A DNA stretch of 64,000 bases from Candidatus Defluviicoccus seviourii. GTDB lineage: Bacteria; Pseudomonadota; Alphaproteobacteria; Rhodospirillales; Defluviicoccaceae. Shown here piece after piece: positions 53,919 through 62,847 of this stretch. Position 1 is the stretch's first letter. Every line of letters starts with the position of its first letter. The stretch spans positions 60,440 through 124,439 of the forward strand of contig UXAT02000002.1 in assembly GCA_900609035.2 (NCBI GenBank), written 5' to 3'. Under the pieces are notes generated by a model, which searched no databases, had not been told where the DNA came from, and saw nothing but the letters and a program-made list of their open reading frames with translations. The translations under genes were made by a program, and so were the position numbers.

Positions 53919-54692
53919 TCACGGCGACTCGTCCGTTCGTGCCGAGCGTGGCGGGCGCGTTAGCATCGTTTGCAAGAACTGCCGCACAAACGCTTGGTAC
54001 TCATAAAGGTAGCGCCGACAAAGCCGCCGCGGCTCCCGCGCCAGACGATAGAGACAACGGACCTCGAGGCGGTCCACCCAGCGCGGATAATACTCCTTTT
54101 TCTCAACGACTTGATCGAGGAAGCCGCCGCACGAGAAGGCGCTGCCGGAGAAGCCTGCCTGCTTCAGCGCCATCAACATGGATTCCTGATTCGGCGCCCC
54201 CATGCCGCACAGCACGAATCGCGCGCCCGAATTCTTGATCGTCCGCACCGAGTGGGCACGGCTCTGATACCCATGCATGACGCCGACCACGTTCAGCGTG
54301 GGATAGATTGTCTGCATGCGCTCGGCAGCTTTGGCGGCGACACCGGGCCTGCCGCCGATGATGAAGACCGGGCAGCGGAGGCTTTGTAAGTGGCGGAAGA
54401 CCGGGTGATAGAGCGACGTCGCATCGAAACTGATGCGCGCTGCCCGCACCCCGGTCAACTGGCGCAGCGCCCAGACGATGCCGATGCCATCCGGCAGCAC
54501 GAGATCGAGACGTGCCAGGGCCGCACCGTAGGCCGGGTCATGTTGGGCGAGATAATAGGAGCGCGGGTTGATGAAGCTGGCGAACACCCCCGGCTCACCG
54601 GGACCGATCAAGGGCAGGACGTGCGCCAGACAATCATCGAGAGTCGGAAAGACGGTAACCGGCAAACCGATGAGTTCGATCCGCCGTATCAT
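53919..54692 (-). CDS. WecG/TagA/CpsF family glycosyltransferase, second copy
   Basis: A 257-residue GT26-type enzyme. Landmarks: FASFINPRSYYLAQHD, the catalytic ADLVLPDGIGIVWALRQ-type segment (LVLPDGIGIVWALRQL), VFIIGGRPGVAAKAAERMQ, LCGMGAPNQESMLMAL and GGFLDQVVEKKEYYPRWV. It transfers a sugar onto undecaprenyl-diphosphate-sugar. Unlike the copy at 38056 it has the standard PDG motif. ATG 54692 is preferred because GGGGAG lies 8 bp upstream. It precedes the SGNH/MBOAT genes on the same strand (100-bp gap) and may be part of their unit. Confidence 0.87.
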   Translation of the reverse strand: MIRRIELIGLPVTVFPTLDDCLAHVLPLIGPGEPGVFASFINPRSYYLAQHDPAYGAALARLDLVLPDGIGIVWALRQLTGVRAARISFDATSLYHPVFRHLQSLRCPVFIIGGRPGVAAKAAERMQTIYPTLNVVGVMHGYQSRAHSVRTIKNSGARFVLCGMGAPNQESMLMALKQAGFSGSAFSCGGFLDQVVEKKEYYPRWVDRLEVRCLYRLAREPRRLCRRYLYEYQAFVRQFLQTMLTRPPRSARTDESP

Positions 54693-55121
54693 CGTCTCCA
54701 CTCCCCCCCACGCTGACGCTGCCACGGCCACAGCAACTCCTCAACTCGCCTTGCGTTGAACGTTAGTGCGTTCGATCCGTCTTGGGAAGGGGATGAAGAG
54801 CATTCGGCTTGACTTCATTATTTTTTGTCGCGGTGTGTGTAATACAATCGGGGCTGGATTTCGGTCGCTCGCCCATTTTCCATACCCGTTTCCCTCCGAT
54901 TCGCTTGTGAGCGCGAGCGAGGCGTGAAACGCCTCTGGCAGTCGGATTGCTGGCGACGTATTCTTCGTGACCGAAAGGGGCCGACTCAGCGGCCGGCAGT
55001 ATCGCAGGATGAACGGCTGGGAATCGAGCCCCGGTTGCGCCAATCAGGGCTTCTTGACATGAAGCCGAACGGGTTACGCGCCGGGTCGAAAGCGCGGCGT
55101 CAAACCGAGGGGAATGAAGAA
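54693..55121. other. Regulatory stretch upstream of the cytochrome c gene
   Basis: A 429-bp gap between the divergent WecG-type and cytochrome c genes. It contains an AT-rich patch at about 54805-54850 (TTGACT at 54809, TACAAT at 54843, spacing too long for one promoter). No gene is supportable; a longer frame leading into cytochrome c has no family sequence before 55122. Confidence 0.4.
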
Positions 55122-55502
55122 ATGATCAAGAAGGTGATGCTCTCGACGCTTACTGCGGTTGCCGTCATCGGACTGGCGAGCGCCTCCGCATTCGCTGCCG
55201 GCGATGCTGATGCCGGCAAGAAGGTGTTTGCCAAGTGCGCCGCTTGCCACTCGGTCGAGGCGGGCAAGAACAAGGTCGGCCCGTCGCTGTTCGGTGTGTT
55301 CGGCCGCAAGGCGGGCACGGACGCGACCTACAAATACTCAGACGTGATGAAGAACTCCGGCCTGACCTGGGACGAAGCGACCCTGATGACCTACCTCGAG
55401 AAGCCGCAGGAGATGGTCAAGGGCAGCAAGATGACTTTTGCCGGGCTGAAAGATCCGGCCGATCGCGCCAATGTTATTGCCTACCTTCAGACGCTGAAAT
55501 AG
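55122..55502 (+). CDS. Class I soluble cytochrome c (c2/c550-like)
   Basis: A 126-residue periplasmic c-type cytochrome. The signal peptide (LSTLTAVAVIGLASASAFA) ends near residue 22. Haem is bound at KCAACH, and KGSKMTFAGL supplies the axial methionine; the C-terminal helix is DRANVIAYLQTL. The size fits cytochrome c2/c550, a mobile carrier between the bc1 complex and terminal oxidases or other acceptors. The frame is open further upstream, but the leader places the start at ATG 55122. Confidence 0.93.
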   Translation: MIKKVMLSTLTAVAVIGLASASAFAAGDADAGKKVFAKCAACHSVEAGKNKVGPSLFGVFGRKAGTDATYKYSDVMKNSGLTWDEATLMTYLEKPQEMVKGSKMTFAGLKDPADRANVIAYLQTLK

Positions 55503-55577
55503 CGCTGAGTGGCCGGGGGAGGCGGCCATGCGCCGTCTCTCCGGGCCCGCTGGCCGGCCGCGCGCCGCTTCGCTTTC

Positions 55578-56456
55578 TCAGCCGGCGGCAAGAGTTGCCT
55601 CCGCCTTCATCGCCACCTTCCCGTCGCAGCGGTGCGCTTCCAGCGTCACCGTGTCGGTAGTCACTGCGCCGGTTACGCGGAAGGGCGTCAGATCGAACAG
55701 CGGCAACAGACCGCGGAAGCTGAACCCGCTGACCGGCCGCTGGAGGTTGCGCCGCACGAGCTCAAGCAGGAGCACTGCCGTCAACGGTCCATGCACGACC
55801 AGGCCAGGATAGCCCTCAACGCCGGTCGCATACGGGCGGTCGTAATGGATGCGGTGGCCGTTGAATGTCAGCGCCGAGAAGCGGAACAGGAGAACCGGAT
55901 CCGGCGTGATGGTGCGCACCAGCGTGCCTTGCGTAGGTGGCAGCTCGATCGTTTCCGGCGCCGGTACCGGCGTCGAATCCGCGTCGCGGTAGACGATATC
56001 CTGCTCCTCCTCGATGCACGTGCGCCCGTCCTGGCTGATCGTATAACCAACAGTCACGAACACCAGCGAACCGCTGCGGCCGCTGCGTTCACTGATCGCC
56101 CGTATGGTGCCTCGGCGTTCCGCTGGCTGGCCGACAATGAGCGGGCTCACGAACGTGAGCCGCGCACCAGCGAACATCCGCCGCGGCAAGGCAACGGGGG
56201 GCAGAAAACCGCCGCGTGCGGGATGGCCGTCTTCACCGATCCGCGACTGTGGCGCCTTCGGCAGGAAGTAGAACCAATGCCACAGTGGCGGGACCGCCGA
56301 ACCAGGGTGAAACTCCGTCTCGACATCATCGAAAGTCGCAGCCGCCGCCTGCATCGGTGCCGGTGCGATCCAATCCGGCACGACTTCGCTGCCGCCAAGC
56401 CATGCCGCGTAGGGCTGCTCGTCTGCACTCAACCGCCGTTCCTCCCTTATGGGCAC
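55578..56456 (-). CDS. meh: Mesaconyl-C4-CoA hydratase-like protein (FAS1-like dehydratase/MaoC type)
   Basis: A 292-residue double-hotdog protein of the MaoC/FAS1-like dehydratase group. The N-terminal half includes HPGSAVPPLWHWFYFLPKAP, common to the HTD2/Meh group; the C-terminal half has RFSALTFNGHRIHYDRPYA and YPGLVVHGPLTAVLLLELVR with the hydratase Asp/His region. Mesaconyl-C4-CoA hydratase turns mesaconyl-C4-CoA into (S)-citramalyl-CoA in the 3-hydroxypropionate bi-cycle. The assignment rests largely on the upstream partner (17-bp gap), a 2-methylfumaryl-CoA isomerase-like gene making its substrate. A related itaconyl-CoA or other enoyl-CoA hydratase is possible. Confidence 0.75.
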   Translation of the reverse strand: MPIREERRLSADEQPYAAWLGGSEVVPDWIAPAPMQAAAATFDDVETEFHPGSAVPPLWHWFYFLPKAPQSRIGEDGHPARGGFLPPVALPRRMFAGARLTFVSPLIVGQPAERRGTIRAISERSGRSGSLVFVTVGYTISQDGRTCIEEEQDIVYRDADSTPVPAPETIELPPTQGTLVRTITPDPVLLFRFSALTFNGHRIHYDRPYATGVEGYPGLVVHGPLTAVLLLELVRRNLQRPVSGFSFRGLLPLFDLTPFRVTGAVTTDTVTLEAHRCDGKVAMKAEATLAAG

Positions 56457-56473
56457 ACCGCTGTCGCCGCTGC

Positions 56474-57703
56474 TCAGGACAGTCCGCCTGGCCCGGCGAC
56501 CACGCCATCGTCGTAGAGCTGGCCGACTTCGGTGTCGCTCAGGCCGAGAATGTCGTGCAGGATCTCCTCTGTGTGTTCGCCCAAGCGTGGCGCCCTGCGG
56601 ACCGGCGTGCGCGCAACCGCGGCGAAATCGAGCGGCGAGCCCGGCATGAGGTAGCTACCGATCCCGGGTTGATCGACCATTGCGAACATCGGGTTGTCGA
56701 CCGAACAGTCGCGATCGTGCTCGATGGTCTCGCGCACTGTCCTGTACTGCGCCCAGGTGACGCCGTGTTGATCAAACGTGCGGCGGATCTCCTGCAGCAT
56801 GCGGGTTGCGAACCACGGTTCGAAGACGCGGGCGATCTCCCGCCGGGCACGAAAGCGGTCTCCCTCCTTCTTGAAGTTGAGCCGCAGCCGCGCCGCCAGC
56901 AGGTCCAGCTCCTGCTCAAGGCCGGTGGCCTCGACCAGCGCTTTCCACTGGCCGTGGGTGAGGCCGACCACCATCAACCGTTTGCCGTCGAGGCTGCCGA
57001 AGTCGCGCCCGAACGCACCGTAGAGGTAGTTGCCGTCCTTCGGCCGGTCGGTGTCGTTCACCATCACCTCGGCGATCTTGCCGAGATTGCCCAGCATCGC
57101 GAGCGCGACGTCCTTGAGCGCCAAGCGCACCAATTGCCCTTCGCCGGTTAGGCGGCGGTGGCGTTCGGCGGCAAGCAGGCCCACCATCGCCATTTGGCCG
57201 GCGATGCAGTCCCACGCTGGCAGCAGGTGATTGACCGGCCGGGGAAAGACGGTCGGGCCGGTGACGAACGGCAGCCCGGTCTGCGGATTGACGGTGTAAT
57301 CCACCTCCGAACCACCATCGCGGCGGCCGACCAGGTTGACCATGACCAGATCGGGCCGATGGCCGCGCAGCGTCTCATAGTCGAGCCAGCCGCGGGCGGG
57401 AAAATTGGTGACGAACAGCCCGGCGTTCTCCCCCGGCGCGGTGATCAGCCGGGTAAGGATCTCTTGGCCTTTCGGCTTGCGGAAATCGACCGCGATCGAG
57501 CGCTTGCCTTTGTTGAAGCCGGCCCAGAACAGGCTGTGCTCACCATCGAGCGTGACCGGCCAGCGGGTGAAGTCGAGGCCGCCGCCAATCGGGTCGAACC
57601 GGATGACGTCGGCGCCCAACTGCGCCATCGTCATGCCGCCTACGGGCATCGCAACAAACGCCGAGCCCTCGACAATCCGCAAACCGGACAGAATCCCAGT
57701 CAT
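56474..57703 (-). CDS. mct: 2-methylfumaryl-CoA isomerase-like class III CoA transferase
   Basis: A 409-residue CaiB/BaiF family protein. GLRIVEGSAFVAMPVGGMTM, AQLGADVIRFDPIGGGLDF and FNKGKRSIAVDFRKPKG match the mesaconyl-CoA C1-C4 transferase pattern, and Asp165 in LPAWDCIAGQMA is the acyl-carrying aspartate of the family. Mct moves CoA within 2-methylfumaryl-CoA from C1 to C4. The neighbouring meh-like gene, 17 bp downstream, would hydrate the product; this coupling supports the call. No mcl-type citramalyl-CoA lyase or mch gene is nearby. Confidence 0.82.
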   Translation of the reverse strand: MTGILSGLRIVEGSAFVAMPVGGMTMAQLGADVIRFDPIGGGLDFTRWPVTLDGEHSLFWAGFNKGKRSIAVDFRKPKGQEILTRLITAPGENAGLFVTNFPARGWLDYETLRGHRPDLVMVNLVGRRDGGSEVDYTVNPQTGLPFVTGPTVFPRPVNHLLPAWDCIAGQMAMVGLLAAERHRRLTGEGQLVRLALKDVALAMLGNLGKIAEVMVNDTDRPKDGNYLYGAFGRDFGSLDGKRLMVVGLTHGQWKALVEATGLEQELDLLAARLRLNFKKEGDRFRARREIARVFEPWFATRMLQEIRRTFDQHGVTWAQYRTVRETIEHDRDCSVDNPMFAMVDQPGIGSYLMPGSPLDFAAVARTPVRRAPRLGEHTEEILHDILGLSDTEVGQLYDDGVVAGPGGLS

Positions 57704-57947
57704 ACCGCGCCTCCCTCGCCCTCGTTGCCCTGTTTGATGCCGGTCTCTGCTGCGACCCTAGGGACACAACGACCGGTCGGTTATTGGCCTGCCATAGTTC
57801 TCAACCGAAGGCACCGTTCCTCGACGGAACGATTGCCATCATGGGCAGGCGTGCATGGAGCGGATCCGTCCGCCAGCTATTTCCACAAGGAAATTACACG
57901 TTTTTCGCCTTGTTTCGCAATTCCGTTCGTTGGCGGAAGCCGCTTCC

Positions 57948-59420
57948 TTACAGCGCGGCTTCAAGGCGGTCGCTGAGGGTCTTGAGAACCTGCACGCGCG
58001 CCCAGTTCTTGTCTTCCGAGGACACCAGCGTCCACGGGGCGCGGTCGGTGCTGGTCCGGTCGACCATATCCCCGATCGCTTGGGTGTAGGCATCCCACTT
58101 CTCACGGTTGCGCCAGTCCTCTTTGGTAATCTTGTATCGCTTGTAGGGGACCTTTTCGCGATCCTGGAAGCGGCGCAGTTGCTCGTCCTTGCCGATCGCC
58201 AGCCAGAGCTTGGCCAAGATGACGCCGCTTTCGAGCAGCTGTTCTTCAAAGTCGTTGATTTCGGCATAGGCGCGCAGCCAGTCCGCTTCGCTGCAGAAGC
58301 CCTCGACCCGCTCGACCAGGACGCGGCCATACCAGGTGCGGTCGAAGATGGCGATCTGCCCTTTCGCCGGGATATGCCGCCAGAACCGCCAGAGGTAGGG
58401 CTGCGCCTTCTCCTCGTCGGTCGGCGCCGCGATCGGGTAGACCTTGACCTTGCGCGGATCGAGCGCGCATGTCAGCCGGCGAATGGTGCCGCCCTTGCCG
58501 GCCGCATCGGTGCCTTCGAACGCGACAACCAGGGCGACATCGCGGAACGCCTTCGCGTCGGTCAGTTCGGCAAGCCGCAGCTGGTAGCGTGCCAGTTCTT
58601 TTTCGTAGCGCGCTTTGTCCAGCTTCGCCGAGAGATCGAGGGCGTCGAGCGCCGTCTTGCGATCGAGTCCGGCGACGACCACGGGTGCCGCCGCGACCTT
58701 TGGCGGCGGCGGGCTGTCCAAACGCTTGCGCATCGCCGCCAGCACCGTCTGGCCAATCATCAGGTCGCGATATTCCTCGTCTGCGCTCGGCACGACCACC
58801 CAGGGCGCATCGCCGGAGCTGGTCAGTCGCACGATGTTCTGCATCACCGGCATCAGTTTTTCGTAGTTCTTGTGCATCCAGCGGTGTTCCACGACGTGGC
58901 GGCCGCCGCCGGGGATGCTGTCGATCTCCTTGAGCCGCTTCTTCTGGTCAGCACGCGAAAGGTGCAGCCATAGTTTGATGACCAGCAGGCCTTCATCGGC
59001 GAGCATCGTCTCGAAGCGGGCGATAGCGGCCAGCGCTCGTTCCAGTTGGCCCTCCTCGCCGCCGCCAAGGGCAGAACCCGCAAAGGCTTCGCGGTACCAG
59101 GAGCCGACGAAGATGCCGATCTTGCCCTTGGCCGGCAGCGCTCGCCAGTACCGCCAGTGCGGCGGACGCGCTGCCTCCTCAGGGCTCGGCTCGTCAATCA
59201 CGGCCGTCTCGACGTGACGCGGGTCGAGCCATTCGTTCAAGCGCGCCAGCGCCGCGCTCTTGCCGGCGCCGTCGATGCCCGCCAACACGATCAAGACGGC
59301 AAACCGCTTCTGTTCGATGAGGTCGAACTGCGCATCGAGGAGCGCTTCGCGCAGCTTTGCTTCCTCAGCCTTGAAGGTCGCCTTGTCGATCTTGTGGACC
59401 TGAGCGGCAGACTCAAACAT
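57948..59420 (-). CDS. pap: Polyphosphate:AMP phosphotransferase (tandem PPK2 domains)
   Basis: A 490-residue protein made of two PPK2-type domains. The first (~35-250) has Walker A AGIDGAGKSAALARL and lid WYREAFAGSA; the second (~280-490) has EGTDAAGKGGTIRRL, FDRTWYGRVLVERVEGF and AIGKDEQLRRFQDREKVPYK. The full P-loop with DRTWYGR lies only in the second half, the usual pattern for class II PPK2 enzymes. The protein transfers phosphate from polyphosphate to AMP, making ADP. It suggests that the host stores polyphosphate. The start ATG 59420 lies 142 bp from the divergent SpoIIAA-like gene. Confidence 0.92.
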   Translation of the reverse strand: MFESAAQVHKIDKATFKAEEAKLREALLDAQFDLIEQKRFAVLIVLAGIDGAGKSAALARLNEWLDPRHVETAVIDEPSPEEAARPPHWRYWRALPAKGKIGIFVGSWYREAFAGSALGGGEEGQLERALAAIARFETMLADEGLLVIKLWLHLSRADQKKRLKEIDSIPGGGRHVVEHRWMHKNYEKLMPVMQNIVRLTSSGDAPWVVVPSADEEYRDLMIGQTVLAAMRKRLDSPPPPKVAAAPVVVAGLDRKTALDALDLSAKLDKARYEKELARYQLRLAELTDAKAFRDVALVVAFEGTDAAGKGGTIRRLTCALDPRKVKVYPIAAPTDEEKAQPYLWRFWRHIPAKGQIAIFDRTWYGRVLVERVEGFCSEADWLRAYAEINDFEEQLLESGVILAKLWLAIGKDEQLRRFQDREKVPYKRYKITKEDWRNREKWDAYTQAIGDMVDRTSTDRAPWTLVSSEDKNWARVQVLKTLSDRLEAAL

Positions 59421-59562
59421 CGACGTCTTCCTTTGCGCACGCGGCGGCAGAAATTCTGATCATGGGGCGGTCTCTGCCCAAGAATCCAGCGCGAAGTTTG
59501 CCGGCAATCCTGCTAAACCGGAAACGGTCCGGGCAGGGACCCGGCGTTGCGGAGGACGGACG

Positions 59563-59946
59563 ATGATCACGTTCAAGGCGGATGAAGCGAGCCGCATTCT
59601 CACCATCGAGATGGTGGGTATGATCACGGAGGCGGACATTGACGCCGCTGTCGATCAGCTGGAGGCCGAGTTTCCGGCCGTCGGCGTCCACGTTCGTGGC
59701 GTCGGACAGCACTTCAATGTGCTGTCGGACTGGGAGAAGCTGGAGGGGTGGGAGAAGGGCGCGAAGACCCTGGGAACCGTCACCTCGAAACTGATCAGCG
59801 AAGCGGTTCGCAAGCACGCCGTGCTTGCCGACGCCAAGTGGGCCGGTGAGCAGCCGCGTCTGGCGGACATTGCCAAGCACGCCGAAGTGCGTTTCTTCCC
59901 GCCAGAGGAGCGCGCCGCCGCCATGGCCTGGCTTGGCGAGAAATAA
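59563..59946 (+). CDS. SpoIIAA-like (STAS/SEC14-type) protein
   Basis: A 127-residue cytoplasmic protein. ITFKADEASRILTIEMVGMI followed by TEADIDAAVDQLEAEF has the strand-helix order of STAS/SpoIIAA-like proteins, and the middle LSDWEKLEGWEKGAKTLGTV and end EVRFFPPEERAAAMAWL fit the same group. Function is unclear; related proteins are often lone genes in proteobacteria. GGAGG lies 4-8 bp upstream of the ATG. Confidence 0.75.
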   Translation: MITFKADEASRILTIEMVGMITEADIDAAVDQLEAEFPAVGVHVRGVGQHFNVLSDWEKLEGWEKGAKTLGTVTSKLISEAVRKHAVLADAKWAGEQPRLADIAKHAEVRFFPPEERAAAMAWLGEK

Positions 59947-60100
59947 GCGCACCTGCCCGCGACTCAAGCGCCTCCATTCTCTCAACTGAGGCGGGGATGG
60001 CTCTTTTCTCAATGCCCGTACCGATGTAAGATTCGCTACAATTGCGTTACGATCGGGCCGGTGGGCGCGGGGTCGGGCCGGCCGGGGGCGGGGGTTGTTG

Positions 60101-60850
60101 ATGGTGAACACGCAGGGGCTGCGGGGCCGCGTGCTCGCTGGCATGCTCGTTATCATCATCGCGTTGCCGTCATGCGCGCAGATCCAAGCGATGACCGAAC
60201 CGGAGCGGGAGTTATCGCCGGCCGAGCAGCGCTTGCAGGATCTCGCAGCCGACTATAACCGGACCATCTTCGAAGGCATTCTGATCGGCGCCGTCAGCGG
60301 CGCTGCGCTTGGCGCCGGGGCGGGCGCATTGGCTGCGAAGGATAACCGTGCCGCCGGGGCTGCGACCGGCGCAATCATCGGTGCCATCGGCGGTGCGATC
60401 CTGGGCGGCACCGGTGGCCTTTATTACGCCAACCTCAAGCAGCAGTACGCCGATCAGGAGCAGCGCCTCGATGCGATGATCGAAAAGCTCCGCGCCGAGA
60501 ACGCCAAAATGGAGGATATCTCCGCCGCAGTGCACACCATCGTCGATGAGAACCGTGCGAAGATCGACAAGATCGCCGCCGATCTGAAGGCCAAAAGGCT
60601 TTCGGCAGAACAGGCGCAGCGTGACCTCAAGTCCGTCGACGGAGCGTGCGCGAGTTTGACGAAGCAGATCGGCAATCTGCGCAAGAGCCAGGAACGATGG
60701 CGCGAGATTGCTAAGGACGAACGTGCCCAGGGTGATAACGCCCGCATCGCGCAGATGGACACCGAAATCGACCGGATCCAGGGCCGTCTTGACACAATGC
60801 AGGTGGAGCTCGACAGCCTGACCGCGCGGCGGGTCAGCATCGTCGGCTGA
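60101..60850 (+). CDS. Exported glycine-zipper protein with coiled coil
   Basis: A 249-residue envelope protein. The leader (GMLVIIIALPSCAQ) ends in LPSC, an imperfect lipobox. A glycine-zipper (GAVSGAALGAGAGALAA, GAATGAIIGAIGGAILGG) at ~65-110 could insert into a membrane. The remainder is a long charged coiled coil (YADQEQRLDAMIEKLRAENA onwards) with a single Cys. Such proteins are envelope lipoproteins of unknown role. ATG 60101 has in-frame TTG codons just upstream. Confidence 0.7.
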   Translation: MVNTQGLRGRVLAGMLVIIIALPSCAQIQAMTEPERELSPAEQRLQDLAADYNRTIFEGILIGAVSGAALGAGAGALAAKDNRAAGAATGAIIGAIGGAILGGTGGLYYANLKQQYADQEQRLDAMIEKLRAENAKMEDISAAVHTIVDENRAKIDKIAADLKAKRLSAEQAQRDLKSVDGACASLTKQIGNLRKSQERWREIAKDERAQGDNARIAQMDTEIDRIQGRLDTMQVELDSLTARRVSIVG

Positions 60851-60968
60851 CATCAAGCGCTTCGCCTCGTCCGGGCTGCCACGTTCCTCGTGTTCAACGT
60901 TTGACACATGACGGGCTAATCCAGTTAGAATGAGATGCAATTGCATCAATCGCCGCCAAGGTCGTCTC

Positions 60969-61535
60969 GTGCAGCTTCTCAACACGCCTCAGCGCTACGG
61001 TGTCATCGCGAAGACCCTGCACTGGCTGGTCGTCGCCGTGTTCTTGTTCCAGTACATCGTCGCGACGATGATGCTGAATACGCGGCCGGAGGAAACGACC
61101 CTCGGGTTCTCGCAAGGAACCTTGTACAATTGGCACAAGTCGATGGGCCTCGTCGGCCTCCTGTTGGCGACCATCCGGTTGACGTGGCGCAAGCTCACGC
61201 CGCTGCCCGAATGGGCTGCGTGTCTGAGCGCGGGCGAGCGCCGCTACTGCCACTGGGTCGAGACGATGCTTTATACCGGCATGATCGTAATGCCGATCAG
61301 CGGTTATCTTTACGTCATGGCGGGCGGCTACGGCGTGCACCTGTTTTCTTCCGTGCACCTCGCCGACCCGGTCGGCAAGAACGAGCTGCTGGCAGTGGCG
61401 GCGAAGTGGACGCACATCGTCGCGGCCTACGTCATCGTGGCGGCGATCGCGGGCCACGTCGGTCTGGTGCTCAAACACCAGCTGATCCGCAAGAACCGCC
61501 TCTTGCAGCGCATGCTGCCGTTCGGCCGGCCGTGA
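60969..61535 (+). CDS. Cytochrome b561 family protein
   Basis: A 188-residue four-helix haem protein of the prokaryotic b561 type. Haem-ligand histidines are visible in AKTLHWLVVAVF, YNWHKSMGLVGLLL, and KWTHIVAAYVIVAAIAGHVG; YCHWVETMLYTGMIVMPISG fits helix three. It passes electrons between quinol and a periplasmic acceptor at the inner membrane. GTG 60969 is the likely start, with AAGG 8 bp upstream; the frame could begin at ATG 60930. The cupin gene overlaps its stop by 4 bp (GTGA). Confidence 0.87.
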   Translation: MQLLNTPQRYGVIAKTLHWLVVAVFLFQYIVATMMLNTRPEETTLGFSQGTLYNWHKSMGLVGLLLATIRLTWRKLTPLPEWAACLSAGERRYCHWVETMLYTGMIVMPISGYLYVMAGGYGVHLFSSVHLADPVGKNELLAVAAKWTHIVAAYVIVAAIAGHVGLVLKHQLIRKNRLLQRMLPFGRP

Positions 61536-62020
61536 AGCGGATCACTGGCGATGCGCTTGACGCGCTAAGTCAGGCTGCCGCCGGCCGGCCGCGGCTGCGC
61601 GCCAATTGGGATATCCACGCAGGTGCCACGGATCCGGTGCAGCGGTTCTGCAACGCGATCGAGCCCGGCTCCTACATCCGGCCGCACCGGCATGGCGAGG
61701 CCGGCAAGTGGGAGCTTTCGATTGCGCTCAAGGGGCGGGTCGTGCTGGTGCTGTTCACGCCTGAAGGCGTCTTGAGCGAGCGCATCGTGCTCAGCGCCGG
61801 CGGCCCCACCTTCGGAATCGAGACGGCGCCCGGTACCTGGCACAGCTTCGCAGGCCTGGAGCCGGGCTCGGTCCTGTTCGAGCTCAAGCCCGGGCCCTAC
61901 GATCCGGCCGCGGACAAGGACTTCGCCGCCTGGGCGCCTTCGGAAGGCGATCCCCGCTGCAGCCTTTTCGAGGCCTGGTTCCGCACCGGCGCGATTGGCA
62001 GTGAACCGCCGTCGATGTAG
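61532..62020 (+). CDS. WbuC-type cupin metalloprotein
   Basis: A 162-residue cupin. The metal-binding motif is in YIRPHRHGEAGKWELSIAL (H-x-H and Glu), with a second histidine in APGTWHSFAGLEPGSVLFEL. The WbuC family occurs beside O-antigen genes and elsewhere; the substrate is unknown. GTG 61532 overlaps the cytochrome b561 stop by 4 bp. This same frame continues open much further upstream, inside the cytochrome gene, but only the part from 61532 looks like protein. A short GGCGGATC hairpin follows the stop. Confidence 0.82.
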   Translation: MKRITGDALDALSQAAAGRPRLRANWDIHAGATDPVQRFCNAIEPGSYIRPHRHGEAGKWELSIALKGRVVLVLFTPEGVLSERIVLSAGGPTFGIETAPGTWHSFAGLEPGSVLFELKPGPYDPAADKDFAAWAPSEGDPRCSLFEAWFRTGAIGSEPPSM

Positions 62021-62035
62021 GCCGCAGCGCAGTAG

Positions 62036-62064
62036 GGCGGATCAAGAGCGAAGCGTGATCCGCC
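62036..62064 (+). repeat. Palindromic element of the GTAGGGCGGAT type
   Basis: GGCGGATC (62036-62043) and GATCCGCC (62057-62064) form a perfect 8-bp stem with a 13-base loop containing AGCGAAGCG. It lies 15 bp after the WbuC stop and matches a widespread dispersed-repeat type. A related but degenerate copy begins at 62848. Confidence 0.6.
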
Positions 62065-62116
62065 GGAAGGGTTATCTCGACCCGGCGATATACTCGCAGC
62101 AGGCCAAGACGCAGTA

Positions 62117-62812
62117 TTATTTGCAAGTCTCACGATTGATAACAACGAATGCACGGTTAACAATCGCGAAAAGTTTCTCCAGGTACAATAATGTTACGAT
62201 AACAATACCTGATTCTATTTTTATATCTTGTTCACTTAAGAGCCTTATCTTATTGCGGTCAGCATCAGTTAAGAGAGTACTGTTATTGTGCGCTATGATA
62301 TTCCTTATCTTGTACGTGGCCTCCATAACGGCTTTATCCTGGGGCTCCGCGGGATGAACGTCGATATTGAGCCTCTCAGAAAAAAACTCTACTAAGTAAT
62401 TGTTCGTAGATTTCTTTCCTTTTGTTCTGATATTGCACTTCGCGCTGATGCCTCTCTTCTCGCAAAGATAGTTTGCAGATTGTTCTAGGCCGCTTTCGAA
62501 AATACTACAGAGCGCAACCAAGAAATGGTTGCGAAAATGACTAACGTAAAATAACCTGAAATTTTCCTCTGTATTCTGCCACTCTGCTTGATGCTCACAG
62601 TATACATCAAGTTTCTCTTCCTTGTCGTCAAATTTAGACACAGCAATCGTCCGAGACGCGTTCGCTGCAACTCGTTTATTATTAATATAGTCTTCCAAAG
62701 CTTGTTCAGACATCAAGAGCACGCCGCGCAAAGATTCAAGGTGTGCTTCCCATTTGACGAGTGGACTGTCAAGCGGGACATCAAAGTGTATGATGTCGGG
62801 GTCTAAAGTCAT
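62117..62812 (-). CDS. HEPN-like protein of unknown function in AT-rich DNA
   Basis: A 231-residue protein, predominantly helical. The C-terminal part contains KIRNIIAHNNS, an R-x4-H signature of HEPN-type RNases, embedded in ATYKIRNIIAH like many RiboL-PSP or MAE_28990-type domains. The N-terminal half, with many charged helices, is unassigned. GC content is far below the neighbours, so recent acquisition is likely. HEPN proteins frequently act in defence or toxin-antitoxin systems, but no antitoxin gene is visible. Two related short repeats flank the gene (62036 and 62848). Confidence 0.7.
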   Translation of the reverse strand: MTLDPDIIHFDVPLDSPLVKWEAHLESLRGVLLMSEQALEDYINNKRVAANASRTIAVSKFDDKEEKLDVYCEHQAEWQNTEENFRLFYVSHFRNHFLVALCSIFESGLEQSANYLCEKRGISAKCNIRTKGKKSTNNYLVEFFSERLNIDVHPAEPQDKAVMEATYKIRNIIAHNNSTLLTDADRNKIRLLSEQDIKIESGIVIVTLLYLEKLFAIVNRAFVVINRETCK

Positions 62813-62847
62813 GGTATATTTTACCTACTTCGATGAAAATTCACCTC

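Noticed and set aside
54805..54850. Sigma-70 promoter for cytochrome c
   Set aside because: TTGACT and TACAAT are present but 28 bp apart, too far to form one promoter.
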